This document shows, piece after piece, positions 25,429 to 34,148 of a stretch of 34,149 bases of DNA. Position 1 is the stretch's first letter. Every line of letters begins with the position of its first letter. The notes under the pieces were generated by a model that saw only the letters and a program-made list of their open reading frames with translations, was not told the DNA's origin and did not search any database. Source of the stretch: CAYQQU01 sp964419545 (GTDB taxonomy: Bacteria > Bacteroidota > Bacteroidia > Chitinophagales > Saprospiraceae); contig CAYQQU010000061.1 in assembly GCA_964419545.1 (NCBI GenBank), positions 1 to 34,149 of the forward strand, in the 5' to 3' direction. Position numbers and translations under genes: made by a program.

Positions 25429-25484
25429 AACAATTGCCTTAAGATACGCAATGCGGACGAGAAGCGCCGCCACAACCCAGCGCT

Positions 25485-26711
25485 ATGCAAGGAAAAAAAA
25501 TATTCAACGACCCTGTTTACGGTTTTGTCAGCGTGCCTTACGGCATTATTTTCCAGTTGGTGGAGCACCCGTATTTTCAGCGGCTGCGCCGGATCAAGCA
25601 GGTGAGCCTCACGCACTACGTCTACCCCGGCGCATTGCACACCCGCTTCCACCACGCGCTCGGCGCCTTCCACCTGATGACGCAGGCCGTCAGCGTACTG
25701 CGCTCCAAGGGCGTCGACATCACTCCGGAGGAAGAAGAAGCGGCGTATGTCGCCATCCTGCTGCACGATATCGGGCACGGGCCGTTTTCTCACACCCTGG
25801 AAAATACGCTGATCGGCGTTTCCCACGAGGCCCTCTCCCAGTTGTTTATGGAAAAACTCAACGCCGATTTCCACGGCCGCCTGACGATGGCCCTGCAGAT
25901 CTTCCGCGACGAATATCCGAAGAAATTTTTACACCAGATGATCTCCGGCCAGCTCGACGTCGACCGGCTCGACTACCTCAACCGCGACAGCTTTTTCACC
26001 GGCGTCTACGAGGGCGTGATCGGCTACGACCGCATCATCAAGATGCTGGCCGTCCACCAGGGCGAGCTCGTCGTGGAAGAAAAAGGGATCTACTCCATCG
26101 AAAAGTTTCTCATCGCCCGCCGCCTGATGTACTGGCAGGTTTATTTACATAAAACCGTACTCGCCGCCGAGCGGATGCTGATCCAGGCCCTGCTGCGCGC
26201 CAAGGAGCTGGTGCGCGAAGGCCGCCACCTGCCCGCACCCGACAGCCTGGCTTTCTTTTTACACCACGACCCTACCTTCGAGGATTTTGAGAACAACCGC
26301 GACATCCTGCTCGACACCTTCGCCGACCTCGACGATTTCGATATTATTTCGGCGCTGAAAAGCTGGCGCCGCGGCGATGACGAACTCCTGGCTTTCCTCG
26401 CGGACGGCCTCATCAACCGGCGCCTGTTCAAGCTGGTGCTGCAAAACACTCCTTTCGAGACGGAGCTGGTCGACAGCCTCCGCCACCGCATCCGGCAGGA
26501 AGGCCGCTTCTCCGATCGCGAGATCGATTACCTCGTCTTCGAAGGCAAAGAAACCAACAGCGCCTACAGCACCTCCAAGGAAGAGATCCGCATCCTCTTC
26601 AAAGACGGCCGCGTCCTGCCCATGTCGCAGGGCTCGGATTACGGCATCCAATCCAAGATCGTCACCAAATATTATTTGTGCTACCCCAAGTACATTTTGG
26701 AGCTGGTCTAG
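25485..26711 (+). CDS. HD-domain phosphohydrolase (dNTPase-like)
   Basis: A 408-residue cytosolic protein of the HD superfamily related to dGTP triphosphohydrolases and SAMHD1-like enzymes (YdhJ group). The metal motif is intact: H57 in RFHHALG, H94-D95 in LLHDIGHGPFSH and the later aspartate in QLDVDRLDYLNRD (about residue 161-168). The substrate in Bacteroidota is not established. It opens with GKKIFNDPVYGFV, typical of the family. Homologues are often near porX or lpxD in Bacteroidota, from memory. A long heptamer hairpin follows the gene. Confidence 0.88.
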   Translation: MQGKKIFNDPVYGFVSVPYGIIFQLVEHPYFQRLRRIKQVSLTHYVYPGALHTRFHHALGAFHLMTQAVSVLRSKGVDITPEEEEAAYVAILLHDIGHGPFSHTLENTLIGVSHEALSQLFMEKLNADFHGRLTMALQIFRDEYPKKFLHQMISGQLDVDRLDYLNRDSFFTGVYEGVIGYDRIIKMLAVHQGELVVEEKGIYSIEKFLIARRLMYWQVYLHKTVLAAERMLIQALLRAKELVREGRHLPAPDSLAFFLHHDPTFEDFENNRDILLDTFADLDDFDIISALKSWRRGDDELLAFLADGLINRRLFKLVLQNTPFETELVDSLRHRIRQEGRFSDREIDYLVFEGKETNSAYSTSKEEIRILFKDGRVLPMSQGSDYGIQSKIVTKYYLCYPKYILELV

Positions 26712-26750
26712 AACTAATTGGCCCCGCCGGGCATTAGGTTATTGGTTTTT

Positions 26751-26820
26751 TTGGTCTTTGGTCTTTGGTCTTTGGTACTGCCAGGACGCCAAAGACCAAA
26801 GACCAAAGACCAAAGACCAA
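26751..26820. repeat. heptamer-built perfect hairpin (GGTCTTT / AAAGACC)
   Basis: Three GGTCTTT units (26751-26775) and four AAAGACC units (26789-26820) face each other in inverted orientation. They make a perfect 25-bp stem with a 13-nt loop. It lies between the HD gene and the MFS gene. It would fold strongly in RNA of either strand, so it may act as a terminator or processing site, although no T tract follows. Confidence 0.85.
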
Positions 26821-26853
26821 CAACCAAGGACTATCCCACACAATCCACAGTTT

Positions 26854-28095
26854 TTGACGAAACAACATCCCGACATACCGGCCTCATCGCCCGCCGCGCC
26901 CGCCAAAGTACCGGGTGAACGGCTCATCCTGTTGATCCTGGCGGTCATTCAGTTTTCGCACATCATCGACTTCATGATCATCATGCCGTTGGGCGCCACC
27001 TTTATGCGCACCTTCGACATTTCGCCGCGCCAATTCAGTCTCATCGTCTCGGCATACGCCATCAGCGCTTTCCTGTCGGGCATGCTGGGCGCCACGGTGA
27101 TCGACCGCTTCGACCGCAAGACTGCCCTGCTGAGCTGTTATGCCGGCTTTACGCTGGGCACCTTTGCCTGCTCTCTGGCGCCCGACTACTACTTTTTCCT
27201 TGCTGCGCGCAGCCTGACGGGCGCGTTCGGGGGGCTGCTCAGCGCGCTGATCCTGGCGGTGATCGGCGACATCATCCCGCTGCAGCGGCGAGGGCGGGCC
27301 ATGGGTACGGTGATGACCGCCTTTTCCATCGCGTCGGTAGCCGGCGTGCCGCTGGGCATCTACCTGGCCGCCACCTTCAACTGGCGGGCGCCCTTCCTGT
27401 TTATCGGTGCGCTGGCGGGCTTCTTCACCGTGCTGAGCTATTTCGTGCTGCCTTCCATGAAAGCACACCTCTCTTCCGGGCTGGTGCAGCGCAACCCGCT
27501 GCGGGTGATGAGCAATATCGCGAGAGACAACAACCAGATGTCGGCCCTGCTCTTCACGATCGTCCTGATGCTGGGTCATTTTTCCATCATTCCGTTTATT
27601 GCGCCTTACATGCAGCGCAATATCGGCTTCAGCGATTACGAGGTGACCTATATTTACGCCATCGGCGGTCTGCTCACCGTCTTTCTGCTGCCCTATTTCG
27701 GGCGGCTGGCCGACCGCTTCGGGCACCACCGGGTGTTCAGCTTCGCCAGCGTGGCGGCCCTCTTTTCCATCCTGGCCATCACCCACCTGCCGTCGGTATC
27801 CATTGCGCTTGCGTTGGTCGCCACCTCCTCTTTCTTCGTCGTAGCCAGCGGCCGCAACGTACCGGCCACCACGCTCATCACCTCGGTGGTGCGCCCCGAA
27901 AACCGGGCCAGCTTCCTCAGCGTGCGGACGTCGGTGCGCGAGATGGGCCTGGCGATCGCCTCCGCCGTGGCGGGCTTCATCATTACCGAAGGGCCGGACG
28001 GCCACCTGGAACACTATCCCTACGTAGGGTACTTCGCTATCGCCATGAGCGTGCTGGCCATCGCGGTGGCCTACCGCCTGCGCCCGGTGAACTGA
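26854..28095 (+). CDS. MFS transporter (DHA1-like drug/solute efflux)
   Basis: A 413-residue inner-membrane protein with twelve predicted helices in two halves. The first loop carries GATVIDRFDRKTAL, the MFS motif A with its D-R-x-x-R/K pattern, and the second half repeats it as GRLADRFGHHRVF. The ALILAVIGDIIPLQRRGRAMG segment (its core GDIIPLQRRGRAMG) follows helix 4. Substrate unknown; the closest style is drug or purine efflux carriers. There is no ATG before the first helix. The TTG at 26854 is the best start: it is in frame, 34 nt past the hairpin, and gives a short polar N-terminus. The open frame upstream of it reads through the hairpin and is not coding. Confidence 0.85.
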   Translation: MTKQHPDIPASSPAAPAKVPGERLILLILAVIQFSHIIDFMIIMPLGATFMRTFDISPRQFSLIVSAYAISAFLSGMLGATVIDRFDRKTALLSCYAGFTLGTFACSLAPDYYFFLAARSLTGAFGGLLSALILAVIGDIIPLQRRGRAMGTVMTAFSIASVAGVPLGIYLAATFNWRAPFLFIGALAGFFTVLSYFVLPSMKAHLSSGLVQRNPLRVMSNIARDNNQMSALLFTIVLMLGHFSIIPFIAPYMQRNIGFSDYEVTYIYAIGGLLTVFLLPYFGRLADRFGHHRVFSFASVAALFSILAITHLPSVSIALALVATSSFFVVASGRNVPATTLITSVVRPENRASFLSVRTSVREMGLAIASAVAGFIITEGPDGHLEHYPYVGYFAIAMSVLAIAVAYRLRPVN

Positions 28096-28226
28096 CCGAA
28101 GCGAGTTGGAAGGACTACCCGTTTACCCGGGGGCCGAAAACCTGAAACCAGTTTCCCGTTTGGCCTCTTTCCCGACAAAATGCCAGATTGTGAGCTGTCA
28201 GCCACGCAGCCCCCTGGCGCTCCCGT

Positions 28227-28234
28227 TATCTTTG
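28227..28234 (+). promoter_or_regulatory. TAnnTTTG -7 element (TATCTTTG)
   Basis: A perfect -7 box 12 nt before the ATG at 28247, predicting a very short leader. It supports that ATG over upstream starts in the same frame, which would lie before the promoter. Confidence 0.5.
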
Positions 28235-28246
28235 TCCGAAAAAAGA

Positions 28247-28552
28247 ATGCCCCAAGCCTATCAATTTATGGTGGATTGCACCCTCCCCGACCGCTGGCCG
28301 GAGGAAATGGTCGCGCTACTGCCGCACCAGCAGGAGATGATTGACCAGTTTTTCCTGGAAGGCAAATTGCTCAACTACGCGATCGCCGTAGAAAAAGCCA
28401 AGTTGTGGGCCGTCTTTCGGGCCGACTCCGAGTTCGAGGTCCGGGAAATGATGGCCGAGCTCCCGCTTTACCCTTTCTTCCAGGTAGACATCAGCCTGCT
28501 GACGGCCTACGAGGCGCCGGAAGAACCGGCGCCGGTGTTCTCGCTGAATTGA
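28247..28552 (+). CDS. muconolactone isomerase-like small protein
   Basis: A 101-residue cytosolic protein with the ferredoxin-like fold pattern of muconolactone delta-isomerase family proteins. It begins QFMVDCTLPD, has EGKLLNYAIAVEKAKLWAVF in the middle and ends LPLYPFFQVDISLLT, all typical. No other aromatic-degradation gene is nearby, so a true role in the beta-ketoadipate pathway is unlikely; the function is unknown. The frame is open for 47 further codons upstream, but that part is out of character and precedes the promoter box. The next gene starts 53 nt on. Confidence 0.75.
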   Translation: MPQAYQFMVDCTLPDRWPEEMVALLPHQQEMIDQFFLEGKLLNYAIAVEKAKLWAVFRADSEFEVREMMAELPLYPFFQVDISLLTAYEAPEEPAPVFSLN

Positions 28553-28605
28553 GCTTTTTCTCCTCCCCAACTTTGGCCTATATTGCAGGCAAACGCCAAG
28601 TTTCT

Positions 28606-29460
28606 ATGACCAACCACACCAACCTGCAACTGTCCGGCGCCGATGGCCGGCCCTTTTTACTCGACCTTCATCTGCCGGAAGCGCCGGCCGGCGCAGCGCC
28701 GGTCGTCGTATTCGCCCACGGATTCAAAGGCTTCAAAGACTGGGGGCACTGGCATCTGATCGCGGATAAAATGACGGCCGCCGGCTTCGCGTTCGCAAAA
28801 TTCAACTTTTCGCATAACGGAACCACGGTCGACCAGCCCACCGACTTTGCCGACCTCGACGCCTTCGCCGCCAACAATTACACCAAGGAGCTCGCCGACC
28901 TGGACGCCGTTTTTCAGTGGCTGCAACAAGAAGCCGGCGCCTACGGCCTGGATACCGATAAAATCGCCCTCATCGGCCACAGCCGGGGCGGCGGGCTCGG
29001 GGTCATCTACGCCCATCGCAATCCCCGGGTGCGCCGCCTCATCACCTGGGCCGCGGTCAGCAGCCTCGATTATTTCTGGAAAGACCAACCGCAGCTGGTG
29101 CGGCAATGGCGCGAGAAAGACGTACACTTCATGCTCAACAGCCGCACCGGACAGCAACTGCCGCTGGGCTATCAGTTGTACGAAGACGTAAAAGACAACG
29201 CCGCTGCCTACGATATCCGTCGGATAGTCGCCGGGCTGTCCATCCCCCTGCTCATCGTACACGGCACGGATGATCCTTCGGTGCCGGCCGCCTCCGCCCT
29301 GCAGCTGCACAGTTGGGCGCCCGGCAGCCAGCTGGCGCTGGTAGAAGGGGCCGACCACGTCTTCGGCGCCTCACACCCATACACCGCTGCAACGCTGCCG
29401 CCCCATTCGGAGGCGCTGGTCAGCCGAACCCTCGATTTCCTGGCGCCGTTACGGGAGTAA
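28606..29460 (+). CDS. alpha/beta hydrolase (dienelactone-hydrolase/esterase-like)
   Basis: A 284-residue hydrolase without a signal peptide. The nucleophile is S126 in GHSRGG, the acid is D222 or D223 in HGTDDPSVP and the base H251 in EGADHVFG. The oxyanion-hole region is FAHGFKGFKDWGHW. This pattern fits serine esterases or peptidases of the dienelactone-hydrolase-like branch; substrate unknown. The ATG at 28606 starts just before the first strand. The open frame extends 201 nt upstream, overlapping the preceding gene in another frame, and is not used. Confidence 0.85.
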   Translation: MTNHTNLQLSGADGRPFLLDLHLPEAPAGAAPVVVFAHGFKGFKDWGHWHLIADKMTAAGFAFAKFNFSHNGTTVDQPTDFADLDAFAANNYTKELADLDAVFQWLQQEAGAYGLDTDKIALIGHSRGGGLGVIYAHRNPRVRRLITWAAVSSLDYFWKDQPQLVRQWREKDVHFMLNSRTGQQLPLGYQLYEDVKDNAAAYDIRRIVAGLSIPLLIVHGTDDPSVPAASALQLHSWAPGSQLALVEGADHVFGASHPYTAATLPPHSEALVSRTLDFLAPLRE

Positions 29461-29494
29461 GTTCGCCCTATTTCCTCGCCGCAGGAAATTTGGT

Positions 29495-29502
29495 TACCTT
29501 TG
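29495..29502 (+). promoter_or_regulatory. TAnnTTTG -7 element (TACCTTTG)
   Basis: A perfect -7 box in the 58-nt gap before the DUF6427-like gene. If used, the transcript start would be within a few nucleotides of the TTG at 29519. Confidence 0.5.
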
Positions 29503-29518
29503 CCGCGAGTAGATACCA

Positions 29519-30505
29519 TTGCCTGTGCTGTCGATCTTTCGCACCAACCAACTAATGGTCAGTTTTCTGCTGATCCTTTACCTCGCCGTCCTGCGGTTGT
29601 CCGGCTTCCTGTACGCAGCCGAAGACGCCCCCGCGCTCCACGGCGTCTTTACGGATTGGCTTTACCAGCTGACCGGCCACGAAGGGCTCTGGGCCGATGT
29701 GCTGGCCATCCTGCTCCTGGCCGGGCAGGGTATCGCCCTGAACGCGCTGACCATAGAACACCGGTTATCCACCGAGATCGACCTGTTTCCCGGCGTTTTT
29801 TACACCCTGGCGGCCAGCGCCCTGCCCGAATTCCTGTACCTGTCGCCCCTGCATCTGGCCAACACCTTTCTCATCATCGCCATCTGGCAGCTGTTTCAGA
29901 CGTACCGGCGGCCCCAGTGTGCGGAGAAGATATTCAATACCGGTTTCTGGATCGCCGTAGCCGGGCTTTTTTACCCCGCCTATCTGATCTTTATCGTACT
30001 CGGCTTCGTCGGGCTGAACCTGCTGCGCGCGTTCAAGACGAAAGAGTACATCATGCTGATCGCCGGCGCCTTCGTCCCTTACTTCCTCTTCAGCGTTTAT
30101 GCTTTCTGGGTCGACCAGCTGCCCGATTTTTGGGCGCAGCAATTCCGGGCTCCTTTTCAGTTATTGGCGCTGCGTATCCCCGGCGACGGTCTGCTGCTCG
30201 CCAAACTGAGTTTCTTCGGGCTCGCCACGCTGGTGGCGCTGCTGAGCCAGAATCTCTATTATTCCAAAAAAAGCCTGCAGATCCAGAAAAAAATCAGCCT
30301 GCTCTACTGGATAATGTTCCTGGCGGGCCTGACCCTGCTCTTCCAGCGGTCGATCGCCGTCGATCACCTTCTCCTGCTCGCCGTACCGATCGGGGTGTTG
30401 ATTTCTTTCAACTTCACCCACCTCCGCAGCGGTCCGGCCGAAGTGGTGCACCTCCTCCTGCTGGCTTCCGTTGCTTTTTTCCAGTTTTGGCGGCATTTCA
30501 TCTGA
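29519..30505 (+). CDS. DUF6427-like multispanning membrane protein
   Basis: A 328-residue membrane protein with about nine hydrophobic segments. It resembles the DUF6427 group of Bacteroidota proteins, in which an N-terminal FR.N motif (here SIFRTNQ) precedes the first helix; function unknown. The TTG at 29519 keeps that motif. A GTG at 29525 also would, whereas the ATG at 29555 would remove it. The promoter box at 29495-29502 implies almost no leader for the TTG start. Confidence 0.75.
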   Translation: MPVLSIFRTNQLMVSFLLILYLAVLRLSGFLYAAEDAPALHGVFTDWLYQLTGHEGLWADVLAILLLAGQGIALNALTIEHRLSTEIDLFPGVFYTLAASALPEFLYLSPLHLANTFLIIAIWQLFQTYRRPQCAEKIFNTGFWIAVAGLFYPAYLIFIVLGFVGLNLLRAFKTKEYIMLIAGAFVPYFLFSVYAFWVDQLPDFWAQQFRAPFQLLALRIPGDGLLLAKLSFFGLATLVALLSQNLYYSKKSLQIQKKISLLYWIMFLAGLTLLFQRSIAVDHLLLLAVPIGVLISFNFTHLRSGPAEVVHLLLLASVAFFQFWRHFI

Positions 30506-30523
30506 GCGTTATCTAAGAACCCA

Positions 30524-30555
30524 TTGCGGGTTTAACCCGGATTTGCCTAGTTTTG
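30524..30555 (+). promoter_or_regulatory. promoter for purQ (TTG-N21-TAGTTTTG)
   Basis: A TTG at 30524-30526 and TAGTTTTG at 30548-30555 are 21 nt apart, the normal Bacteroidota arrangement, and end 26 nt before the purQ ATG. The TTG lies within a copy of the dispersed AACCCATTGCGGGTT motif. Confidence 0.55.
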
Positions 30556-30581
30556 TAATTTGAAGCATAAAAAATCCAAGC

Positions 30582-31286
30582 ATGAAATTTGGCGTAGTCG
30601 TTTTCCCCGGTTCGAATTGCGATGACGATATGATCCACGTACTCGGAAGCGTGCTGGGGCAGGATGTAGAAAAAATATGGCACAAAGAGCCGGCGCTCAA
30701 CGGCTACGGCCCCGAGGACTGCCTGGTGCTCCCCGGCGGTTTTTCCTATGGCGACTATCTGCGCGCCGGCGCCATCGCCCGTTTTTCACCCATCATGGAT
30801 GCGGTCATCGCGTTTGCCCGCAAGGGCGGATACGTCTTCGGCATCTGTAACGGATTCCAGGTGCTTTGCGAGTGCGGCCTGCTGCCGGGAGCGCTGCTGC
30901 GCAACGACAACCAGCATTTCGTCTGCAAAAACACCTATCTGAAGACGATCACCACCCAAACGGCGCTCACCCGCAAGGCCGACCCGGCAAAACCGCTGAA
31001 GATCCCGATCGCCCACGCCGAGGGTCGTTTCTATACTGACCCGGCGACACTGCAGGAACTGAAAGAACACGACCAGATCCTCTTCCGTTACTGCGAGGCC
31101 GACGGCCGGGTCACGGCCGAAGCCAACCCCAACGGCTCGGTCGACAATATCGCCGGCATCTGCAACCGCGAACGCAATGTATTCGGGATGATGCCCCATC
31201 CGGAGCGCGCTTCCGAACCGCTGCTCGGCAATACCGACGGGCGCATCCTCTTCGAATCGCTGCTGGAACCGGTGCTGCAGGCCTGA
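30582..31286 (+). CDS. purQ: phosphoribosylformylglycinamidine synthase, glutaminase subunit
   Basis: A 234-residue class I glutamine amidotransferase that supplies ammonia to PurL in the fourth step of purine synthesis. The triad is C89 in FGICNGFQVL, H206 and E208 in MMPHPERA. FPGSNCDDD at the N-terminus and GGFSYGDYLRAGAIA are signature segments. Length matches stand-alone PurQ, so this organism uses the split PurL/PurQ/PurS type; purL and purS are not in the window. It has its own promoter. Confidence 0.96.
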   Translation: MKFGVVVFPGSNCDDDMIHVLGSVLGQDVEKIWHKEPALNGYGPEDCLVLPGGFSYGDYLRAGAIARFSPIMDAVIAFARKGGYVFGICNGFQVLCECGLLPGALLRNDNQHFVCKNTYLKTITTQTALTRKADPAKPLKIPIAHAEGRFYTDPATLQELKEHDQILFRYCEADGRVTAEANPNGSVDNIAGICNRERNVFGMMPHPERASEPLLGNTDGRILFESLLEPVLQA

Positions 31287-31406
31287 CCGTCTGTTAATCT
31301 TTTCTTATTGCCCCCCGTACGACGCCTGTTTTTCCGGCGGTTATGGTAATTTTGATCTCCGCTGCGCTTTGTCGCATCGATCACAATATATTCCGCACGA
31401 TCCCAT

Positions 31407-31414
31407 TAATTTTG
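31407..31414 (+). promoter_or_regulatory. TAnnTTTG -7 element (TAATTTTG) for the DsbD-like gene
   Basis: A perfect -7 box 26 nt before the ATG at 31441. An identical box lies 60 nt upstream at 31347-31354, so there may be two start sites. Confidence 0.5.
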
Positions 31415-31440
31415 CCAGGCGGAAAAAACCACGCGAAGCG

Positions 31441-34050
31441 ATGAAAAAACTACTACTGCTTTCGGCCCTGCTTTTCGGTGTTCACCAGCTGTCTTCACAG
31501 ATCCTCGAACCCGTCAAATGGAGCACCCGCTACGAGAAAGTCAGCGACAATGAATACGACCTCATCTTCACGGCCGACATCGACGAAGGCTGGGTCATTT
31601 ATTCGCAAAACATTGAAGAAGGCGGACCTATTCCCACCGCTTTCTATTTCGACGAGAGCGACCACTACGAACGGGTCGGCAAAGTAGAAGAATCCGGCCA
31701 CATCAAAAGCGGCTACGAAGAGCTGTTCGATATGGATCTGATCAAGCTCTACGACCAGGGCGTCTTCACCCAACGGGTGCGCGTGACCGATACCGGGCAG
31801 CCCATTACCGGCTACCTCGAATTCATGACCTGCAATGACGCGAAATGCCTGCCGCCCACTGAAGAGGAGTTCTCTTTTGACCTCCCCGCCGCGGCCCAGG
31901 TTATGGAAAAGAAAGCTGCCGCACCGGAAAAGGAAACCGCTTCGCCGGAAGAGCCCGAAGCGCCCGCTCCCGAAAAAAAAGAAGGAGAAGGGGAACTATC
32001 GCTCGAAGCACCGCTGATCCTGCCGGCTGATGAGGAAAAGCCCTCCGGCATTCTCGAACCGGTACAATGGTCGGGGGAACTCAAAAAGATTACAACCGAC
32101 ACCTACGAACTGCAGATCACCGGCGACATCCAGGACGGCTGGGCGGTTTACTCCCAATATCTCGACAGCCAGGACGGACCCCTGCCGACTACCTTTTATT
32201 TCGATGAGGGCGCCCATTACGAACGCGAGGGCAAAACCGAAGAAGCAGGCGGTAAAAAAGAAGGCTTCGACCCTGTCTTTAAGATGAACGTCACCAAGTT
32301 CGCGCACAACGTCATCTTCACCCAGCGCATCCGCACCAACGATCCTTCCCAGCCGGTAACGGGCGCTTTTGAATACATGGCCTGCGACGATACGCGCTGT
32401 TTGCCGCCGACGGAAACCGTGTTTCGGGCCGATCTGCAGAACGGCCGCCTATTCGTCGGTACGGAAGCCGAAGCGCCCGCCGCCCTTTCCGAAGCCGAAC
32501 CTACTTCCGGCAGCGCCATGTTCGTCATCGATAAGCCGGACCTCGAGGCGCCCGCCGGCAGCTGTGGCGAGAAAGAAGAAGAGGTGCAGGCCGCGACCAG
32601 CTACTGGGGCATCTTCGCGCTCGGTTTCATCGGCGGCTTACTGGCCCTGCTGACGCCCTGTGTTTTTCCCATGATCCCGCTCACGGTCAGTTTCTTCACC
32701 AAAAGCAGCGGCGACCGCCGCAAGGGCCTGCGCGACGCCGTACTGTACGGCTTTTTCATTCTACTGGTTTACCTCGTACTTTCGGCGCCTTTCCACCTGA
32801 TGGACAGCATCAACCCGGATATCCTCAACGATATTTCCACCAATATCTGGCTCAACCTGTTTTTCTTTGTCGTCTTCCTGTTTTTCGCCTTTTCGTTCTT
32901 CGGCTATTACGAGCTGACGCTGCCGAGCAGCTGGACCAACCGCGCCAGCGCGGCGGAAGGCATCGGCGGCGCTGTCGGCATCTTTTTTATGGCGCTGACC
33001 CTGGCCCTCGTCTCTTTCAGCTGTACCGGTCCGATCCTGGGATCGCTGCTGGCCGGCGCGCTCACCAGCAACGGCGGCGCCTGGCAGCTCACGGCGGGCA
33101 TGGGCGGCTTCGGCCTGGCGCTGGCGCTGCCGTTTACGGTTTTCGCCGCTTTCCCCGGCCTGATGAACACCATGCCCAAATCGGGCGGCTGGCTGAATAC
33201 GGTCAAAGTGACGCTCGGTTTTCTGGAACTGGCGCTGGCGCTGAAATTCCTTTCCAACGCCGACCTCGTCAAGCACTGGGGCATCCTCAAGATCGAACCT
33301 TTCCTCGCGCTCTGGATGCTGATCTTCCTCGGCCTTGGTTTATACTTGCTCGGCGTGATCCGCTTTCCGCACGATACGCCGCTGAAGTTCAAAGAGATCT
33401 CCGCGCCGCGCAAAATGCTGGGAGCCCTATCCTTCGCCTTCACCTTATACCTGGCTACCGGTTTCACCTACGACGCCCAGGCCGGCTCCTACCGGTCGCT
33501 GAAGCTGCTGAGCGGGCTGGCGCCGCCCGTCTGCTACAGCTGGTTCCAGCCCTGCGACTGCCCGCAGAACCTCAATTGTTTCAAAGATTTCGAAGAAGGC
33601 ATCACCTATGCCCGCGAGGTCGATAAGCCGGTGATCGTTGACTTTACCGGCCACGCCTGCGTCAACTGCCGGAAAATGGAAGAGCATGTCTGGCCCGAGA
33701 ATTCCGTGTACAAACGTTTGAAAAACGACTACGTCCTCATCTCCCTCTACGTCGATGAAAAGCTCGAACTCCCCGAAGAAGAGCAGATCGTAGTGCCCAA
33801 AACCAGCGGCGGCACGCGTAAGCTGCGCACTACGGGGCAGAAGTGGTCGTATTTCCAGACGGAATATTTCCAGACCAATTCGCAGCCTTACTACGTGTTG
33901 TTGTCACCGGAAGGAGAATTGCTCAACGCGCCGGTCGGCTATACCCCCGATTCGCGGGAGTACACCGGTTTCCTGGAGTGCGGACTGGAAGCTTTTCGCG
34001 AGTTGACGGAGCGGAAAGAAAGCGAGCGCAAGCAGTTGGGCAAGCGATAA
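31441..34050 (+). CDS. DsbD-family thiol:disulfide interchange protein with duplicated N-terminal domain
   Basis: An 869-residue inner-membrane protein that would pass electrons from cytosolic thioredoxin to periplasmic thiols. A signal covers residues 1 to about 20. Two DsbD-alpha-like domains follow (about 20-150 and 202-335); each starts ILEPV.W and holds a C-x4-C pair, C131/C136 (TCNDAKCLPP) and C315/C320 (ACDDTRCLPP). A Glu/Pro/Ala-rich linker separates them. The membrane domain (about 388-680) has the redox cysteines C407 (LLTPCVFPM) and C528 (FSCTGP). The C-terminal thioredoxin-like domain has C740-VN-C743. E. coli DsbD has one alpha domain and about 565 residues, so this protein is enlarged chiefly by duplication. 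The ATG at 31441 directly precedes the signal. Confidence 0.92.
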   Translation: MKKLLLLSALLFGVHQLSSQILEPVKWSTRYEKVSDNEYDLIFTADIDEGWVIYSQNIEEGGPIPTAFYFDESDHYERVGKVEESGHIKSGYEELFDMDLIKLYDQGVFTQRVRVTDTGQPITGYLEFMTCNDAKCLPPTEEEFSFDLPAAAQVMEKKAAAPEKETASPEEPEAPAPEKKEGEGELSLEAPLILPADEEKPSGILEPVQWSGELKKITTDTYELQITGDIQDGWAVYSQYLDSQDGPLPTTFYFDEGAHYEREGKTEEAGGKKEGFDPVFKMNVTKFAHNVIFTQRIRTNDPSQPVTGAFEYMACDDTRCLPPTETVFRADLQNGRLFVGTEAEAPAALSEAEPTSGSAMFVIDKPDLEAPAGSCGEKEEEVQAATSYWGIFALGFIGGLLALLTPCVFPMIPLTVSFFTKSSGDRRKGLRDAVLYGFFILLVYLVLSAPFHLMDSINPDILNDISTNIWLNLFFFVVFLFFAFSFFGYYELTLPSSWTNRASAAEGIGGAVGIFFMALTLALVSFSCTGPILGSLLAGALTSNGGAWQLTAGMGGFGLALALPFTVFAAFPGLMNTMPKSGGWLNTVKVTLGFLELALALKFLSNADLVKHWGILKIEPFLALWMLIFLGLGLYLLGVIRFPHDTPLKFKEISAPRKMLGALSFAFTLYLATGFTYDAQAGSYRSLKLLSGLAPPVCYSWFQPCDCPQNLNCFKDFEEGITYAREVDKPVIVDFTGHACVNCRKMEEHVWPENSVYKRLKNDYVLISLYVDEKLELPEEEQIVVPKTSGGTRKLRTTGQKWSYFQTEYFQTNSQPYYVLLSPEGELLNAPVGYTPDSREYTGFLECGLEAFRELTERKESERKQLGKR

Positions 34051-34066
34051 GGCCGTCCGGACGGCC
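34051..34066. repeat. perfect 16-nt palindrome after the DsbD-like gene
   Basis: GGCCGTCCGGACGGCC is fully self-complementary and starts directly after the stop codon. It could be part of a weak terminator or a protein-binding site; there is no T tract. Confidence 0.45.
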
Positions 34067-34101
34067 GTCAGGCTATGGTAGAAACCAAAGACCTTATTCA
34101 G

Positions 34102-34148
34102 AGCTTGTTTGGAGGTAGTCATTTTGGCTGCAAAACCCAGCTTTTGGA
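34102..34148 (+). repeat. dispersed 47-nt repeat, copy B
   Basis: Matches 2343-2389 at 41 of 47 positions in the same orientation. The window ends one base later, so the right boundary is unknown. Confidence 0.5.

Noticed and set aside
26377..26853. Longer N-terminus for the MFS transporter
   Set aside because: The extension overlaps the end of the HD gene in another frame and translates the heptamer hairpin; the family fold starts after the TTG at 26854.
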